Source of the DNA: Bacillus salacetis
GTDB taxonomy: Bacteria > Bacillota > Bacilli > Bacillales > Bacillaceae_B
Reading direction: 5' to 3'
Length of the DNA: 64,000 nt
Assembly: GCF_003581585.1 (NCBI RefSeq)
Contig: NZ_QXIR01000019.1
Location: 24,898 to 88,897, forward strand
In this document: piece by piece, positions 25,252 to 32,961 of the stretch
How positions within the stretch are numbered: the first letter of the stretch is position 1
How the letters are laid out: every line of letters starts with the position of its first letter
Translations under genes and position numbers: made by a program
The notes under the pieces: model-generated
What the model saw: only the letters and a program-made list of their open reading frames with translations
Told to the model about the DNA's origin: nothing
Database searches by the model: none

Positions 25252-25422
25252 TCAAGGTTTCTTATAAAAAAATCCGATTAAAGTTGTTATACAGCCTGCG
25301 GCAAAGACAACCTGGACATAATTTGTTGGTGGACTTTGACCCGGGATGGAGAGGTTTTGAATGAATATGCTCACAAGGATAAGGGCTATCCCTACTAACA
25401 TGATTTTGACAGGCTCTTTGAT
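25252..25422 (-). CDS. 56-residue membrane protein with an apparent ATC start
   Basis: Directly after the VOC gene stop, GAGGAGGAG is followed by ATC AAA GAG and a protein EPVKIMLVGIALILVSIF, then NLSIPGQSPPTNYVQVV and AAGCITTLIGFFYKKP. Two hydrophobic segments fit a membrane protein. No ATG, GTG or TTG follows the ribosome site at normal spacing; an in-frame ATG at codon 8 has no site of its own. Either an ATC start is used or the start has been lost by mutation. Confidence 0.55.
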   Translation of the reverse strand: MKEPVKIMLVGIALILVSIFIQNLSIPGQSPPTNYVQVVFAAGCITTLIGFFYKKP

Positions 25423-25434
25423 TTGAACTCCTCC

Positions 25435-25824
25435 TCACCCTGATTTGGACTTGATTCCAAAAGCGATCCATCTGCCATCAATATCTTCTGCAACAAATTC
25501 TCTGTTATTATAATCCGTTCTTTTCAACTTCCGTATAATTGTCACCCCGGCTTGGATGAACTCTTCCTGTAGCTGATCCTGATTCTCCGTTATGAAATAA
25601 CCATCGTATCCGTACCCATATAGATGACGGTTGGGAATGGCCGTCTGTCCATTTGTACGGGTCAGGATAATTTCTGTATGATCTCTATATAAACAAATAT
25701 GAGGTTCCGCTGCGTCCATATAGGAGACAATTTCAAAACCCATTTTTTCCTTATAAAACATGGTGGTCTGTTCTGGAGACTCTGTAGGAAAAATACAATG
25801 CGATTTCATTAAAAATCTGCTCAT
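25435..25824 (-). CDS. VOC/glyoxalase-fold protein
   Basis: The 129-residue protein has PTESPEQTTMFYKEKMGFEI, CLYRDHTEIILTR, and FVAEDIDGRWIAFGIK, the layout of small glyoxalase/bleomycin-resistance-like proteins. The ATG at 25822-25824 overlaps the methyltransferase stop (ATGA), so they are coupled. Substrate unknown. Confidence 0.8.
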   Translation of the reverse strand: MSRFLMKSHCIFPTESPEQTTMFYKEKMGFEIVSYMDAAEPHICLYRDHTEIILTRTNGQTAIPNRHLYGYGYDGYFITENQDQLQEEFIQAGVTIIRKLKRTDYNNREFVAEDIDGRWIAFGIKSKSG

Positions 25825-26582
25825 ATGGAGAAATTCTCTTTTGAAAATCCGCAAAGACAGACCTCCGTCTTATAACGAAGGGTGATCATTCCCTCTTGCT
25901 CGTGCTTCTTATACAATTGACGGAGGGCTTCAATGAATTCTCCATACCTCTCATCAGTTTTTGATGGCGTGTAAGAGAGCGACAGTGCTCCTCCTACAAA
26001 TGCTTCTTCGGTCAATGTATGCTCGTAATCATATAAACTTTTAGTGTAAGCTTTACCAAAGAACTTCATTTTTTCTTCATCAGGATCTAAATCAGAAATT
26101 CCGGCATTCTCCTTTACTTTGAACCGATGCAGCAAACCAGTATATTCCTCAGGCAGCCTGCCGTCCATCCTCATTTCATTGAACACTATCATGACGCAGC
26201 CATCTTCTTTAAGGATCCTTTGGAATTCCACTTTACACTTTTTCTTATCAAACCAATGAAAAGCCTGCGCAATGGTAATGAGATCCACACTGTTATCCTT
26301 CAGACCCGTCTCTTCTGCCGCGGCATGCACGAACTCTATATTATTGTCATAGAAGCAATAATCCCTTCCCTCTTTAAGCATTTCACCATTAGGCTCGATT
26401 GCAAGTACCTGACTTCCCGTCTCTGCCAGGATTTTGGTCAGAAGGCCAGTGCCAGCACCTATATCTGCAATGGTACAACGTTCATTTATTCCTTTTTCCT
26501 TAAGTAGCTGTAGAATTTCTCTTGGATAAGAAGGCCGGCCAATTGCATAGTCCCTGGACCTGCCATGGAATTCAGTTATCAT
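25821..26582 (-). CDS. Class I SAM-dependent methyltransferase
   Basis: The 253-residue protein has motif I IADIGAGTGLLTKILAE near residue 39, an acidic end of beta-2 (VLAIEPNGEML), FVHAAAEETGL and VDLITIAQAFHWFD as later motifs, and LKEDGCVMIVFNE. These place it in the UbiE/BioC-like group; the acceptor is unknown. It is followed by a coupled VOC gene. Confidence 0.9.
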   Translation of the reverse strand: MITEFHGRSRDYAIGRPSYPREILQLLKEKGINERCTIADIGAGTGLLTKILAETGSQVLAIEPNGEMLKEGRDYCFYDNNIEFVHAAAEETGLKDNSVDLITIAQAFHWFDKKKCKVEFQRILKEDGCVMIVFNEMRMDGRLPEEYTGLLHRFKVKENAGISDLDPDEEKMKFFGKAYTKSLYDYEHTLTEEAFVGGALSLSYTPSKTDERYGEFIEALRQLYKKHEQEGMITLRYKTEVCLCGFSKENFSI

Positions 26583-26617
26583 ATGTTCTCCTCCTGTCCG
26601 GATTGACAGCCAATCCG

Positions 26618-27157
26618 CTACTCCCTATACCAGTCCACGTCAAAGTCCAAGCCCAACGCTTCTCCAAAGCAAGCCCCAAATCTAATGAATCCACAGCCCC
26701 TTGCCGTGATGATGTTTCCATCACTTACGACAAGGTCATCAGAAAAATTCTCCTCCTCAAAGCAACCAGCCGACTTTCTCCCATCTTTGGTCATTCCAAT
26801 CGTATATTTCTTCCCTTTCAGCAAGCCTGCTTTCGCCAGAAGATAAGGGGAGCTTGAAATGCTGCCGATGATATCAGCGTGATTCTTTACTTTATCAATA
26901 AAATCGATATACGCTTGTTCATTTTCAAGAGCAAAAATATCCATGCAGCCTGTCATTAAAAGACTGTCGATTACATCAGGATCCAGTTCATCCATCGTTG
27001 CATCCGGCATGCAGTTCAATCCGGACTCTCCCTTGATCGGATTTGAATCCACTCCCACTGTCACCACTGTTTTTCCTCCCTGCATCAAAACAGACAAGGC
27101 AACACTTAATTCATACTCACTGAATTGTGGATATAAAAGAACCGCTGTCTTTTTCAT
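26618..27157 (-). CDS. DJ-1/PfpI family protein
   Basis: The 179-residue protein begins KKTAVLLYPQFSEYELSVAL and has the DJ-1 nucleophile-elbow region rewritten as IIGSISSSPYLLAKAGLLKG: the usual Cys is Ser, so classical glyoxalase or protease activity is doubtful. GRKSAGCFEEENFSDD and ITARGCGFIRFG complete the family pattern. The start at 27157 has GGGAG upstream. It follows the lipoprotein gene by 17 bases. Confidence 0.8.
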   Translation of the reverse strand: MKKTAVLLYPQFSEYELSVALSVLMQGGKTVVTVGVDSNPIKGESGLNCMPDATMDELDPDVIDSLLMTGCMDIFALENEQAYIDFIDKVKNHADIIGSISSSPYLLAKAGLLKGKKYTIGMTKDGRKSAGCFEEENFSDDLVVSDGNIITARGCGFIRFGACFGEALGLDFDVDWYRE

Positions 27158-27174
27158 TGTTTCCACTCCCGCTT

Positions 27175-27741
27175 TCATTCCGTTAATCGATCTGTAAGCT
27201 CGTTGATTTCCTTTTCATGCTGCTCGCTAAACTCACTGGTGATTTCATCTTTAAAGCCATTCCACATTTTCCTTTGTTTTTCAGGAGAAAGATCTGCCTG
27301 GACAATTTGATCATATAATTTATTTTCCAATAATTTGCCCTCAATGGACTCGTAAGCATAATCCCGGTAATACTCCTCGATCGTCAGGTCCAAGTCTTCA
27401 AGCATCTTACTGAAATGATCGTCCTGACTTTGGCTGGCCATTTCAATATTGAAGTCAATAGCATCCTCGATTTCCTCTTCGGACACAGACAAGTCTCTGC
27501 TTTCAGCTTCATATTTCAATATGTATTCCTCCACTAATTGCTCAATAGCGACACTCCGGGACTGTTCTTTCGATTGAACTGGGTCAATTTTATTTAAAGT
27601 CTCCATTCTTCTTTCCAGCCGATCTTCTGTTACATACTCATTAAGACCATCTACACCGGATAATCCTGTTTGCTTTTCAACTGCTCCACAACCTGCTGAT
27701 AAGGCACTTGTCAGCAGGATAATACTAAATATCCTCCGCAA
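27175..27741 (-). CDS. SurA-N-like lipoprotein
   Basis: The 188-residue product starts with TTG after GGAGAG and has signal SIILLTSALSAGC (lipobox LSAGC). The mature part is highly charged and helical (SEEEIEDAIDFNIEMA, TIEEYYRDYAYE, LSPEKQRKMWNGF), like the N-terminal domain of SurA/PrsA chaperones without the isomerase domain. A chaperone or anchoring role is possible. Confidence 0.8.
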   Translation of the reverse strand: MRRIFSIILLTSALSAGCGAVEKQTGLSGVDGLNEYVTEDRLERRMETLNKIDPVQSKEQSRSVAIEQLVEEYILKYEAESRDLSVSEEEIEDAIDFNIEMASQSQDDHFSKMLEDLDLTIEEYYRDYAYESIEGKLLENKLYDQIVQADLSPEKQRKMWNGFKDEITSEFSEQHEKEINELTDRLTE

Positions 27742-27847
27742 TAAAAAACAACTCTCCTATTGTTAACAAAATTTTCAGAATGCACGTCTGACCCTTATTT
27801 TACCAGAGCTGGGTAAATACTTAAAATGATTAAAAGCTTGAAGGCAT

Positions 27848-27885
27848 AAAAAAAGACTTAGATAACTGGTGCTCTAAGCCGTCTT
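27848..27885 (-). terminator. Terminator of the 27895-28113 gene
   Basis: On the minus strand AAGAC-GGC-TTAGA and TCTAA-GTCTT pair with a small bulge and are followed by TTTTTTTATG. Confidence 0.8.
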
Positions 27886-27894
27886 AAAAGGGAT

Positions 27895-28113
27895 TTATTT
27901 TTTCTTTTTCAAGCGTAATCGTCTTTTATCAGCAGCACTAAGAATCATTAAGAAAGCCATAAACCAAACAATTGCTTTGATAATAATCGTTATCGAAGAA
28001 GGAAATGGCAACAGAAGGGTAATCACAAATAATAATATCTCACTCAATAAAATAACAACCAAGCCTAGAAAAAATGCGGCTTTCTCTGGTAACGCCATAA
28101 CTGCTTGCAACAT
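27895..28113 (-). CDS. Small two-span membrane protein
   Basis: The 72-residue product has two hydrophobic segments (about 10-33 and 41-60) and a strongly basic tail RRLRLKKKK. It ends just before a good terminator. Family unknown. Confidence 0.65.
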   Translation of the reverse strand: MLQAVMALPEKAAFFLGLVVILLSEILLFVITLLLPFPSSITIIIKAIVWFMAFLMILSAADKRRLRLKKKK

Positions 28114-28159
28114 GGTTCACCTCATTTTCGCTTTTCGAGATTTTAAATACAATTTCACT

Positions 28160-28417
28160 TCATGAGGATGTCCTGGTACGTCTTCTGTCTGCTGTCCTTG
28201 TCATCAAACCAGCGGCAAGTGAAATCAGTGAATAAATAATGATCGGAAGATACCCTGCTTGGAATATATTTGTTACTTGTAAAATTAACAGTAATACTAA
28301 TACAGTCAGAGAAACAGAAAAGGCGCTGCGGCTGGTCTTCGTACCAGCGATAGAAATGATTATCACAAGAATTGGCATGAAAACGTATAGCAGCAGAAAC
28401 ACTGTACCAATCATCAT
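28160..28417 (-). CDS. Small three-span membrane protein
   Basis: The 85-residue product has hydrophobic stretches near 3-24, 35-50 and 56-72 and a basic tail RTADRRRTRTSS. GGGGGA precedes the first ATG pair. Family unknown; part of a run of small membrane genes. Confidence 0.6.
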   Translation of the reverse strand: MMIGTVFLLLYVFMPILVIIISIAGTKTSRSAFSVSLTVLVLLLILQVTNIFQAGYLPIIIYSLISLAAGLMTRTADRRRTRTSS

Positions 28418-28543
28418 AAATCCCCCTGCCCAAGATATTCTGAAAAGGACCTACATATATTACGATTAAAATTGCTAATTGGTTTCACACAACTCTGATA
28501 ATTAGGGGTGCAACAGACTTAACGAGATCACTTGAGGTGCTAC

Positions 28544-28810
28544 TTAAAAAAAGAAGAAGAAAAGTAAGATATTAACCACTGTTATGACCGAGCCAATAAT
28601 CGTTGATGGATGCAATGCCAATTTAGATAAACAGCTCCAAATCCCCATTATGATAGAGGCAATTCCTGCTATATAAATCAGGGAAAGCAAAGTCCATAAT
28701 AAGGTTTGACTCCCTCCGCCAAACCCAACAACGAAGATCCCGATAAATGTCAGTGTCACAAGGATGCTTAAGAATAAGAAAGTGTAGCTTTTCCATAATT
28801 TCTTTGTCAT
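28544..28810 (-). CDS. Small three-span membrane protein
   Basis: The 88-residue product has segments near 9-30, 36-58 and 70-88, ending in a run of phenylalanines. TTGAATGACAAAG at the start overlaps the end of a decayed upstream frame. Family unknown. Confidence 0.6.
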   Translation of the reverse strand: MTKKLWKSYTFLFLSILVTLTFIGIFVVGFGGGSQTLLWTLLSLIYIAGIASIIMGIWSCLSKLALHPSTIIGSVITVVNILLFFFFF

Positions 28811-28930
28811 TCAATATCCTCCTCATTAAGTCGTTTACAATGAAGGACAACATATAGAGAAATCCAATTCTGAATCTGCCACGCTGACAAGCGGAATCAA
28901 AATGGCTATGACAGCAAGATGATTTTCGGC
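28808..28930 (-). pseudogene. Remnant of a small membrane gene
   Basis: One frame gives ENHLAVIAILIPLVSVADSE without a start; a shifted frame gives IQNWISLYVVLHCKRLNEED and a TGA that overlaps the next gene's ATG (ATGA). The coupling-type overlap suggests a once-intact upstream gene. Low confidence. Confidence 0.3.
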
Positions 28931-28945
28931 TGAAGTTCAGGCAGA

Positions 28946-29233
28946 TCATGTATTAGGCGGGTTAAACGTTTGTCCCATCATAGCGATAAAGACCAAGGTC
29001 CCCGCGCTGAATAGAGCAATATATATCGCCACTCCAGCAAGTATGTTTTTTTCCGTTTTTTTAGTGATAGCCATAACCGCGAAAACCAAAGATAGAATGA
29101 TGGACAACACTACAAGAGCCAAACCGGAATAGAACCCAATCCTTATGAATCTATAAAGTATTGCAATGAAGAATGGCAAGGGGAAAATGCTGAGTATCAA
29201 AGACCAGCAGCTTAACCACGAGAATGTTTTCAA
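28946..29233 (-). CDS. Three- or four-span membrane protein, paralogue of 62559
   Basis: The 95-residue product starts with TTG after AGGAGTGG. It shares long stretches with the 62559 protein: FSWLS-WSL, LSIILSLVF, KKTEKNILAG-AIYIALFSAG and the end NPPNT. Both genes have an ECF-type promoter at similar distance. The family resembles small DUF-type Bacillus membrane proteins; function unknown. Confidence 0.75.
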   Translation of the reverse strand: MKTFSWLSCWSLILSIFPLPFFIAILYRFIRIGFYSGLALVVLSIILSLVFAVMAITKKTEKNILAGVAIYIALFSAGTLVFIAMMGQTFNPPNT

Positions 29234-29325
29234 TTAACCACCACTCCTATACGTGACTATGCCCCTAACTAAGAGACTTGGTTTATTATTGGTGGAACTA
29301 CTCAATTTCACTTACTTATTAGTTA

Positions 29326-29351
29326 GACGATAAGCTGTTGGAATAAGTTTC
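29326..29351 (-). promoter_or_regulatory. ECF-type promoter before 29233
   Basis: On the minus strand CGAAAC (core 29347-29351) and CGTCTAA (CGTC 29326-29329) are 17 bases apart, about 90 bases before the start codon. Confidence 0.65.
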
Positions 29352-29532
29352 GGATGTGCCATTGGGGACTGAATGAGTCAGGATACAAAAGGGGTCACTT
29401 TCATTGTTTAGTTATTGTCTTTCAACCAAAGATGCAGGGAAACTGGTAGTTACAATCCTTTTCAGCTGCCGTTCACCTGCAGCTTTTGAGAGGATGATTG
29501 CGTAATACTCTCATGATTAAGCATCACTCTTA

Positions 29533-29799
29533 CTAATAAAATGTTAAATAAAGTACAGTAGCTAAAAGAAAAACACCCATAATAATATAGGCTGTAAATT
29601 CTCCTTGGCTTTTGTTCTTATAACTCAAAACGGCTAATGAAACTAAGAAAAGACACAATAGTGTTTGACCTATTATGGTTATATACAAAATTCCAGGTGA
29701 TGAATATCCTGTTTGGTTGAAATAAATAAGCGACCCGAAACTCCATAGAATCAGTAAAACTCCGACAAAGTTAATCCAGAAGCTTTTAGACTTTGCCAT
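29533..29799 (-). CDS. Small membrane protein under an ECF-type promoter
   Basis: The start at 29799 has GAAGGGGGG upstream and lies 24 bases after a CGTCTAA element. The 88-residue product has three spans near 7-27, 35-55 and 64-86. A longer frame would extend into the promoter. Family unknown. Confidence 0.7.
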   Translation of the reverse strand: MAKSKSFWINFVGVLLILWSFGSLIYFNQTGYSSPGILYITIIGQTLLCLFLVSLAVLSYKNKSQGEFTAYIIMGVFLLATVLYLTFY

Positions 29800-29822
29800 C
29801 TTTATCCCCCCTTCAAGAATTA

Positions 29823-29848
29823 GACGAATAACCAATTGGTTCAGTTTC
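29823..29848 (-). promoter_or_regulatory. ECF-type promoter before 29799
   Basis: On the minus strand CGAAAC (core 29844-29848) and CGTCTAA (CGTC 29823-29826) are 17 bases apart, immediately before the ribosome site of the 29533-29799 gene. Confidence 0.75.
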
Positions 29849-29883
29849 GGTTTACAGAAGGATGACCATGCCGCGGCCAATAA

Positions 29884-30112
29884 CTACTTTTTGTCTTGTA
29901 AAAAAGTTTGCTTCATTTTCGTCTTTCTATATAGAACAACAGTATAAATAACACAAAGACTAACTCCGCAGGTTCAAAAGAAATAAGCTAAAGCCACCTT
30001 CTCTTCCCAGTTGCTGAACGCCTGAAAGATATTAATGGCAGCCAAAAAGAAAGCTATGTATATTTGAACCCCAGGGACGTCTTTCGTAAATAGCCCTCTC
30101 CACAATCTTCAT
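29884..30112 (-). pseudogene. Membrane protein with frameshift and in-frame stop
   Basis: From an ATG at 30112 the frame reads MKIVERAIYERRP; the next frame continues GVQIYIAFFLAAINIFQAF and SNWEEKVALAYFF, meets a TGA, and goes on TCGVSLCVIYTVVLYRKT to a TAG at 29884. One indel and one stop are needed to join it. Two to three membrane spans are visible. A hydrophobic upstream stretch suggests the true start was farther back. Confidence 0.5.
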
Positions 30113-30194
30113 AAATAGAACCAGGGCCGCAACCGGATGAATTTTCAATCTTCAGTTATTGCCCGGTTTGTTTATATTCATTAGCAACCCACAG

Positions 30195-30428
30195 TTAACC
30201 AAAGAAATGGTGAAAACAATTAACAACAAGAAGCATGCTGACTACTCCCCAGGCTGCTGTCCCCCATATCCACCTTATGATGGATTTAGCTTTTGCCGAA
30301 CTCTCATCGCTTCCCAAATTTGCCTTGATAGAAGCGAGCTTACTTTCCATCCTTTTTTTCATGGAAAAGAGTACAAAAAATCCGGATGTTATGATACCTA
30401 TAGTTATAACCAAAATGAACAGGTCCAC
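30195..30428 (-). CDS. Small two-span membrane protein
   Basis: The 77-residue product (GTG start after GGGGG) has spans near 2-22 and 54-72 with a basic linker MKKRMESKLASIKAN. Family unknown. Confidence 0.65.
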   Translation of the reverse strand: MDLFILVITIGIITSGFFVLFSMKKRMESKLASIKANLGSDESSAKAKSIIRWIWGTAAWGVVSMLLVVNCFHHFFG

Positions 30429-30530
30429 TTTGCAACCCCCACTTCCCCTGTGAATCTCCCTTAATGACGTCTATGTATGTGCTTCTTACACGATTTTCTA
30501 CATAATAATAGATTCATTTTTATAATTTAC

Positions 30531-31202
30531 CTAAATAAATCTTGTTAAGTATTGATCAAATATTTTGTTCATAACCTTCGGGGTGTTTTCTATATAAATA
30601 TTCATCTGTTCAGCATTCGACTTGAACTCAGCAGAGTTACTTTCTTCTGATGGAAAATCAGATATTCCTTTAATGATGATGCATTCCACATCATTCTTCT
30701 TACAGATATAAGCTACGGCAGCCGCTTCCGTATCGGCTATTACTATTTGGTTTTCTTTCAGTTCTAAGTAGTCCTTCCACATAACAACTGCTTTATCCGC
30801 AGTGCCGATTGTTCCGGTATGAAAATCATCCCCATAATTTGATAGATCGAAATCGACTATGAAGGACTGTTTGATAAAGGGCTCAATTTCTTTTACTGTG
30901 CAATCGTATTGGACGGCTTTATCTGGTAAAAAAACATCCAAAACACTGAACTTATCATCTATTCCAGCACAGGTTCCAGCCACGATGACTTTAGTTAAAT
31001 TGAACTTTGAAATCATATACTGATTACCGCCAACACCGTTTACTTTTCTCACACCGGTACTATAAAAGATAAGCTCAGCACCATTAATGGTCCTCATAAA
31101 ATATTCGCCGTAAGGGTAGCCAAAGCATTCGTTGTCCTGTATGCTGAAGTACTTCAGTGCTGCTTCATATTCCCATTTCGTCGCTATACTAATTCCTATC
31201 AT
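30531..31202 (-). CDS. Nucleoside phosphorylase/hydrolase-fold protein
   Basis: The 223-residue protein has the PNP/UDP fold pattern: MIGISIATKWEYEA, YSTGVRKVNG, VIVAGTCAGID, and VIADTEAAAVAYICKKN, IIIKGISDFP near the C-terminus. It is close to MTA/SAH nucleosidases (the usual catalytic Asp is in GISDFP). Substrate not certain. No purine-salvage genes adjoin it. Confidence 0.8.
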   Translation of the reverse strand: MIGISIATKWEYEAALKYFSIQDNECFGYPYGEYFMRTINGAELIFYSTGVRKVNGVGGNQYMISKFNLTKVIVAGTCAGIDDKFSVLDVFLPDKAVQYDCTVKEIEPFIKQSFIVDFDLSNYGDDFHTGTIGTADKAVVMWKDYLELKENQIVIADTEAAAVAYICKKNDVECIIIKGISDFPSEESNSAEFKSNAEQMNIYIENTPKVMNKIFDQYLTRFI

Positions 31203-31346
31203 TGAGTTATCACCATGCTTTATGTAATGAAAAATTCCTGCCCCTTTCGATCAACAGCCCGGATGGTTGGCAGGTCTTACTTAACTTATTTCTACAAATG
31301 AAGACCAGGAGTATGCCTGTACATTTTCATATAATGACAGATTAGC

Positions 31347-31478
31347 TTATTTGTTAGCTATTACATTTAATAAGTCAGCAATCTCCGCTAACCAAAGTGC
31401 AGATAACCCAGTACCTATAGCTATGCAAACCAATGCAAGGACGCCGATCAATTTAAAAGTGCAGTCGTCAAATTTCAC
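31347..31478 (-). CDS. 43-residue single-span membrane protein
   Basis: A GTG at 31476-31478 lies seven bases after AGGGGAGG. The product KFDDCTFKLIGVLALVCIAI, then GTGLSALWLAEIADLLNVIANK, has one clear span. It is short but the ribosome site is strong. Confidence 0.55.
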   Translation of the reverse strand: MKFDDCTFKLIGVLALVCIAIGTGLSALWLAEIADLLNVIANK

Positions 31479-31646
31479 CTCTATGCCTCCCCTGGTTACT
31501 CATCTGAAAATCACTCTATCTATATTTACCTTTTCTGTTCTATTAATGAATTATCCAATTTTTTCTATTGTAACACATAATCCTTTCCAAGAACCTGTCC
31601 TATATAACGCCTCCCTTTTGATGGGGGTATTCCGAATAAAAATAAG

Positions 31647-31686
31647 GAAAGCAGGTCTGATTCATACCTGAATTAACCTGCTTCCC
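31647..31686 (-). terminator. Terminator of the 31747-32292 gene
   Basis: AAGCAGGT and ACCTGCTT pair over eight bases around a 19-base loop; on the minus strand CCTTATTTTTATT follows. It lies about 60 bases beyond the stop. Confidence 0.7.
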
Positions 31687-31746
31687 TTGTTTTACGTTTC
31701 TATCAAAAATGTAACATAGTCACAGCTTAATGGAAGACGGCAAACA

Positions 31747-32292
31747 TTATTCCTCTTCTTCCTCACAGCTGGTAGAATACAAAATTTCCACACCGCACAG
31801 GGTTTCGACCATTACATCTTCAAATACCTTCGCAGCTACCCCGGTAAATGTCTGGCACAGGTTCGATATATCATCATTGAAGAATTGAATCACTTCCGGC
31901 GTGAAGACAGGGTATACCGCATTAGTCCCGCCAGGTGTCTTCGGCCGGACAACGACCTCCTCGAAATATGGATTGCCGGACAACGCTGTTTCTACCAGTG
32001 CCGCCACCGCAAAAGCTTCAAGCGGGCAAGGCAGCGGTTCAACAATTTCCTGTTCAGCATTGATGACCAGTACATTGAGCGTGATATTCCCGAACTCGAC
32101 AGTCGGCTTCAAAAGCGTAGCAAGAGCTTCGGCTTTTTGATTATCATTCACCGTCACCAGTGCAAGATAAATTGCCCCCACCGGGATCAACGGGCCAACC
32201 GTTACATCCGGATCCGCTCCAATGGTATACTTCAATTCATTGAAATATGTTACCCACGGCGGAGCAAGCCCAACACTTTGGTTGTTTTCCAT
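31747..32292 (-). CDS. Conserved hypothetical acidic protein
   Basis: The 181-residue product is acidic, has no signal or membrane segment, and ends in STSCEEEEE. It begins ENNQSVGLAPPWVTYFNELK, with GPLIPVGAIYLALV and FEDVMVETLCGVEILYSTSC later. Two Cys lie in the tail. I do not recognise the family and give no function. Confidence 0.7.
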   Translation of the reverse strand: MENNQSVGLAPPWVTYFNELKYTIGADPDVTVGPLIPVGAIYLALVTVNDNQKAEALATLLKPTVEFGNITLNVLVINAEQEIVEPLPCPLEAFAVAALVETALSGNPYFEEVVVRPKTPGGTNAVYPVFTPEVIQFFNDDISNLCQTFTGVAAKVFEDVMVETLCGVEILYSTSCEEEEE

Positions 32293-32418
32293 CGTCTAAA
32301 TTCCTCCTTCATGAATCTAGTTTTGTACTACGTAATATAGTATTCATTTAAGAGGAATTGGTGTGGGGAGGTTCCGGCTGGATCGTGGTTTTTTAGCACT
32401 ATCTCTAAAACTTGTTGA

Positions 32419-32571
32419 CTAGTCTTCTTTATTCGTAAGGAATTCCTTTATTTCATCTAACTTCCTATCCATGTCATTTATCCGTTTGTATATATTATTA
32501 AAAAAGTGAGCAACTCTAGATATCAAATAAATGGCCAGCAATAAAATGATGGCGCCCATCAAAGGATCCAT
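32419..32571 (-). CDS. 50-residue membrane protein with coiled tail
   Basis: ATG at 32569-32571 follows GGGAGGAATTAT. The product has a span (GAIILLLAIYLISRVA) and a charged helix (YKRINDMDRKLDEIKEFL). The ribosome site and residue pattern support a real gene; function unknown. Confidence 0.65.
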   Translation of the reverse strand: MDPLMGAIILLLAIYLISRVAHFFNNIYKRINDMDRKLDEIKEFLTNKED

Positions 32572-32706
32572 ATAATTCCTCCCAGCTCTTTGTATTATTA
32601 TATTACTCTTCTAAAATAGTAAAACCTTTTTAAAACTCCTCTTTTGTAAAAAAAGTAAATTATGATTAATGGGAAACTCCCCTTTCAGAAAAAGTTTTCA
32701 GTGCAT

Positions 32707-32860
32707 AACAGGGTGATTTGACGAGAAACACACCATTATAATAAGTAACAGAGTATATAACAGGGTGTTTAAACGAAAAACACCTGATTATAAAACAGAA
32801 ACAACATTACAATAGGATGTTTAATCCAAAAACAACCCATTATAAAAGCAATTCTCGTTT
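32707..32860. repeat. Array C: three 52-bp units
   Basis: Units start at 32707, 32759 and 32811, exactly 52 bases apart. Each holds an arm of the type GGGTGTTT and a partner AAACACC (best in unit 2: GGTGTTT/AAACACC) followed by ATTATAA. Units 1 and 3 are imperfect. It lies 3' of the P450 gene, beyond its terminator. Confidence 0.75.
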
Positions 32861-32883
32861 ATACCAAGATTATTCTCACAACC

Positions 32884-32909
32884 AAAAACCCCGCTGCAAA
32901 GCAACGGGG
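32884..32909 (-). terminator. Terminator of the P450 operon
   Basis: On the minus strand CCCCGTTGC and GCAGCGGGG form a nine-base stem (one G-U) around TTT and are followed by TTTTTGG, 53 bases after the stop. Confidence 0.85.
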
Positions 32910-32961
32910 CTGTACCTACTATAGTTCATAAATTTCCCTAACCAAAACAGCGGATTTAAAA

